This document shows, piece after piece, positions 14,028-16,421 of a stretch of DNA of 16,421 nt; the stretch's first letter is position 1, and every line of letters begins with the position of its first letter. The notes beneath the pieces were generated by a model. The model searched no databases and was not told the DNA's origin. It saw only the letters and a list, made by a program, of their open reading frames with translations. This DNA comes from Oscillospiraceae bacterium (GTDB lineage Bacteria > Bacillota > Clostridia > Oscillospirales > CAG-272), in the NCBI GenBank assembly GCA_015065395.1, contig SVQJ01000022.1, positions 1-16,421 on the forward strand, in the 5' to 3' direction. The position numbers and the translations under genes are program-made.

Positions 14028-15683
14028 TTACTGCATATTTGCAAATGCGCTGAGAAGTGCGTTTGCACTGGCATGGATAATATCCGTATCCGTACCCGCG
14101 CCCCAGCTCATATTGCCGTTTTTATCCTTGATCCCGATATAAGCCGCCGCAACGCTTCCTGAGCCCTGCTCCTCCAGCGAATGCTCCTGGTATACGAGAA
14201 GCTCGTACTGAACGCCCGTAAACGCCTTAAGGGCGTTGCTGACTGCATCCAAAGAACCGTTACCCTGGGCATATACGATCGTTTCTATGCCCTTTTTTGC
14301 AAACACGATCTCTGTTTCCACGATCTTTCCCTTACGGAAGAAATGCATATCCACGATGGACAGATCGCTTTGCGAAAAATAATTTGCCTTGAAGATATTG
14401 AACACTTCGTTCGCCTTAAGCTCTCGGTGTTCTTTATCGGAGATACCCTTGCACAGATAGCTGAGATGCTCACGCATACCTTTAGGCAGGGAATAACCGT
14501 AGGTCTGCTCAAGAAGATAACCGATACCGCCCTTTCCGCTCTGGGAATTGAAGCGGATAACATCTGAATCGTAGGTTCTGCTGATATCGCACGGATCGAT
14601 GGGAATATAGGGAACATTCCATCGCTCAAGCCCGTTTTCTTCCCTGTACTTCATGCTCTTTGCTATGGCATCCTGATGGCTTCCGGAGAAGGCGGCAAAT
14701 ACCAAAGCTCCTGCATAGGGTGCTCTTTCATACACGCGCATCCTGGTGCATTTTTCATATTTCTCCACCAGATAAGGCATATTTGAAAGATCGAGCTTGG
14801 GGTCTACACCGTGGGAATACATATTCATTGCAAGGGTTATTATATCAACATTTCCCGTTCTTTCTCCGTTACCGAAAAGCGTTCCCTCTACTCTTTGAGC
14901 ACCTGCAAGAAGTCCAAGCTCAGCAACGGCAACTCCCGTTCCCCTGTCATTATGTGGATGAAGAGACAGGGTGACGTACTCGCGGTACTTCAATTTCTCA
15001 CTCATGAATTCCACCTGAGAGGCATAAACATGGGGAAGACTCATCTCAACGGTTACGGGAAGGTTTATAATAACATTATTGCTTTCGGACGGCTCAAGAA
15101 CATCAAGGACGGCATTGCACACCTCAAGAGCATATTCCGGCTCTGTTGCCGTGAAGGATTCGGGAGAATACTCAAAGCGAAAATCCCCTTCATATTCTGA
15201 CGCAAGCCTTTTAACAAGCTTTGCGCCTTCAACGGCTATCTCCTTTATCTCATCCTTCGTTTTTTTGAAAACCTGCTCACGCTGGGCGACGCTCACGGAA
15301 TTATAAAAATGGATTATGGCTTTAGGTGCGCCCTTACACGCCTCAAAGGTTTTTCTGATAATATGCTCCCTGCACTGAGTAAGCACCTGCACGGTCACAT
15401 CGGCAGGGATCATTTTTTTATCGATCAGCGTTCGTAAAAATTCATACTCGGTATCACTTGCCGCAGGAAAGCCGACCTCGATCTCCTTAAAGCCTACCTC
15501 TAAAAGCACTTTGTAATATTCAAGCTTCTCTTCAAGGCTCATGGGAATAACGAGGCTTTGATTTCCGTCCCGCATATCAACGCTGCACCACACGGGAGGC
15601 TTTTCTATGTGATCCTTTTTGACCCATTTATTGTATTTATCAGACACGGGAAAATATCCCACTCTGTATTTGCTTGCATCCAT
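14028..15683 (-). CDS. leuA: 2-isopropylmalate synthase, type 2 (fungal-like LeuA)
   Basis: This enzyme condenses acetyl-CoA with 2-oxoisovalerate in the committed step of leucine synthesis. The 551-aa product has the HMGL-like TIM barrel, with WCSVDMRDGNQSL at 32-44 (metal site and substrate arginine), the HPHNDRGTG metal-binding motif at 242-250, and GNGERTGNVD at 271-280. The C-terminal leucine-responsive domain spans about 430-551. The long form with an extended N-terminus (YFPVSDKYNKWVKKDHIEKPP) marks the type-2 family. I chose the ATG at 15683 because AAGGAG lies 9 nt upstream, whereas the in-frame ATG at 15701 has no site. It precedes ilvB by 38 nt and follows the phosphatase gene by 42 nt, so no T-box leader fits in front of it. 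Confidence 0.95.
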   Translation of the reverse strand: MDASKYRVGYFPVSDKYNKWVKKDHIEKPPVWCSVDMRDGNQSLVIPMSLEEKLEYYKVLLEVGFKEIEVGFPAASDTEYEFLRTLIDKKMIPADVTVQVLTQCREHIIRKTFEACKGAPKAIIHFYNSVSVAQREQVFKKTKDEIKEIAVEGAKLVKRLASEYEGDFRFEYSPESFTATEPEYALEVCNAVLDVLEPSESNNVIINLPVTVEMSLPHVYASQVEFMSEKLKYREYVTLSLHPHNDRGTGVAVAELGLLAGAQRVEGTLFGNGERTGNVDIITLAMNMYSHGVDPKLDLSNMPYLVEKYEKCTRMRVYERAPYAGALVFAAFSGSHQDAIAKSMKYREENGLERWNVPYIPIDPCDISRTYDSDVIRFNSQSGKGGIGYLLEQTYGYSLPKGMREHLSYLCKGISDKEHRELKANEVFNIFKANYFSQSDLSIVDMHFFRKGKIVETEIVFAKKGIETIVYAQGNGSLDAVSNALKAFTGVQYELLVYQEHSLEEQGSGSVAAAYIGIKDKNGNMSWGAGTDTDIIHASANALLSAFANMQ

Positions 15684-15725
15684 AAGGATGTTCTCCTTCA
15701 TTCAAATGCTTTTATTTCGCTGAGA

Positions 15726-16421
15726 TCAATCTTCAAGAAGGATATTTCTTATGGACTCGATCTCCTCTTTCGTAACTCCTACAGTATCTGTAAGAAAGCT
15801 CTCGATCTTTTCGCCAAGGGTATCTCCCTCATAGCCCTCAAGACCGCTTATTATGATATCCATATTTGCGGAAGAAGCAAAATTACCGTTATAAAATCCG
15901 GTCATCTGATACTCACGGATCATATCATTCTGGGACATATTCAATATTCCCTGGATCAGAAATACTACCGTTCCGGTACGGTCTGCTCCGTTTGTGCAAT
16001 GGATATACATAGGGTAATTCTCAGGCTTTGCCAGATCAGAGAATATCTTTTTAAGCGATTCTCTGCCGGAATCTGTGAAAATGCCGCCGTTAAAGGAAGC
16101 ATTATAAAAATCATGCCTAACTTTTTCACCGAGACGGGAAACATATTCACCTACGAATGTTGTTTCTGCTCTCAGATCCATCTCGTATACGAAGCCAAAT
16201 TCATTTTTCACCTTCTCAGCGTATCCGCTTACAAGGAAGGAATCAGGGTCTCCCAAACCGTCGAGCTCGGGGCCGCGGATGATCATATTCTGCTTTATGT
16301 ATTCTCCGTCAAGAGTCTTGTATCCGCCTATATCACGAACATTGACTACGCCGGGTATATACAGAAATCTTGTGCTCTCAGCAGTTTTGAAGCTTCCCTC
16401 GTATACATCTCTTCCAACGGT
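15726..16421 (-). CDS. tyrosine-protein phosphatase family protein (5' end beyond window)
   Basis: The frame is open from the right edge (16421) to the stop at 15726, 231 codons, so the start lies outside the window. An ATG at 16286 is internal: conserved sequence continues above it, including PGVVNVRDIGGYKTLDG (23-39 of the visible part), a hallmark of the family-3 tyrosine phosphatase domain. The P-loop IHCTNGADRTGTVVF (140-154) carries the CX5R catalytic signature (Cys142, Arg148). Such proteins remove phosphate from tyrosine, or in some relatives from lipids and other small molecules; the exact substrate cannot be read here. It lies 42 nt upstream of leuA on the same strand and may be cotranscribed with it. 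A signal peptide, if any, would be outside the window. Confidence 0.9.
   Translation of the reverse strand, partial: TVGRDVYEGSFKTAESTRFLYIPGVVNVRDIGGYKTLDGEYIKQNMIIRGPELDGLGDPDSFLVSGYAEKVKNEFGFVYEMDLRAETTFVGEYVSRLGEKVRHDFYNASFNGGIFTDSGRESLKKIFSDLAKPENYPMYIHCTNGADRTGTVVFLIQGILNMSQNDMIREYQMTGFYNGNFASSANMDIIISGLEGYEGDTLGEKIESFLTDTVGVTKEEIESIRNILLED

Noticed and set aside
15684..15725. T-box or leader peptide before leuA
   Set aside because: The gap is 42 nt and shows no T-box motif or leucine-rich reading frame.

Overview
The window looks like chromosomal DNA of an anaerobic Firmicute, most likely a Ruminococcaceae-type Clostridium relative. This is inferred from an electron-bifurcating NfnAB pair, a DUF1836 regulator, a type-2 LeuA, consensus sigma-A promoters with extended -10 boxes, and strong GGAGG-type ribosome binding sites. 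No phage, IS, CRISPR, tRNA or rRNA is visible.

Layout. (1) 1-2202, minus strand: nfnA then gltA/nfnB (cut by the left edge), with an 8-bp gene overlap and a clear promoter at 2247-2275. (2) 2376-3480, plus strand, divergent from nfnA: a DUF1836 regulator gene with a near-consensus promoter carrying a perfect palindrome in its spacer, followed by a translationally coupled small membrane protein. (3) 3535-7047, plus strand: an XRE-type regulator with a long helical C-terminal region, then four small unrecognised membrane-associated proteins. All are coupled by 4 to 23 bp overlaps, so they look like one transcript. (4) 7048-7451: convergent intergenic region with a 28-bp perfect hairpin, a second palindrome and a strong bidirectional terminator. 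(5) 7452-11456, minus strand: cotH-like kinase, VTC-type polyphosphate polymerase and DUF4956 membrane protein, tightly coupled and driven by a consensus promoter at 11490-11518. (6) 11519-11814: intergenic region holding a long hairpin and a diverged copy of the repeat seen in region 4. (7) 11815-15683, minus strand: leuA, ilvB, ilvN, the committed leucine step plus acetolactate synthase. (8) 15726-16421, minus strand: a tyrosine-phosphatase family protein whose N-terminus lies beyond the right edge.

How they work together. NfnAB balances NADH, NADPH and ferredoxin, and NADPH feeds biosynthesis such as the branched-chain amino acid operon. CotH/VTC/DUF4956 looks like an envelope-associated phosphotransfer or polyphosphate module under vegetative-type control, not a spore-coat locus. 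The XRE plus membrane-protein operon is the least explained part of the window. The best candidates for something undescribed are that operon, the CotH/VTC/DUF4956 module, and the paired intergenic hairpin-repeat elements at about 7218-7361 and 11622-11741.
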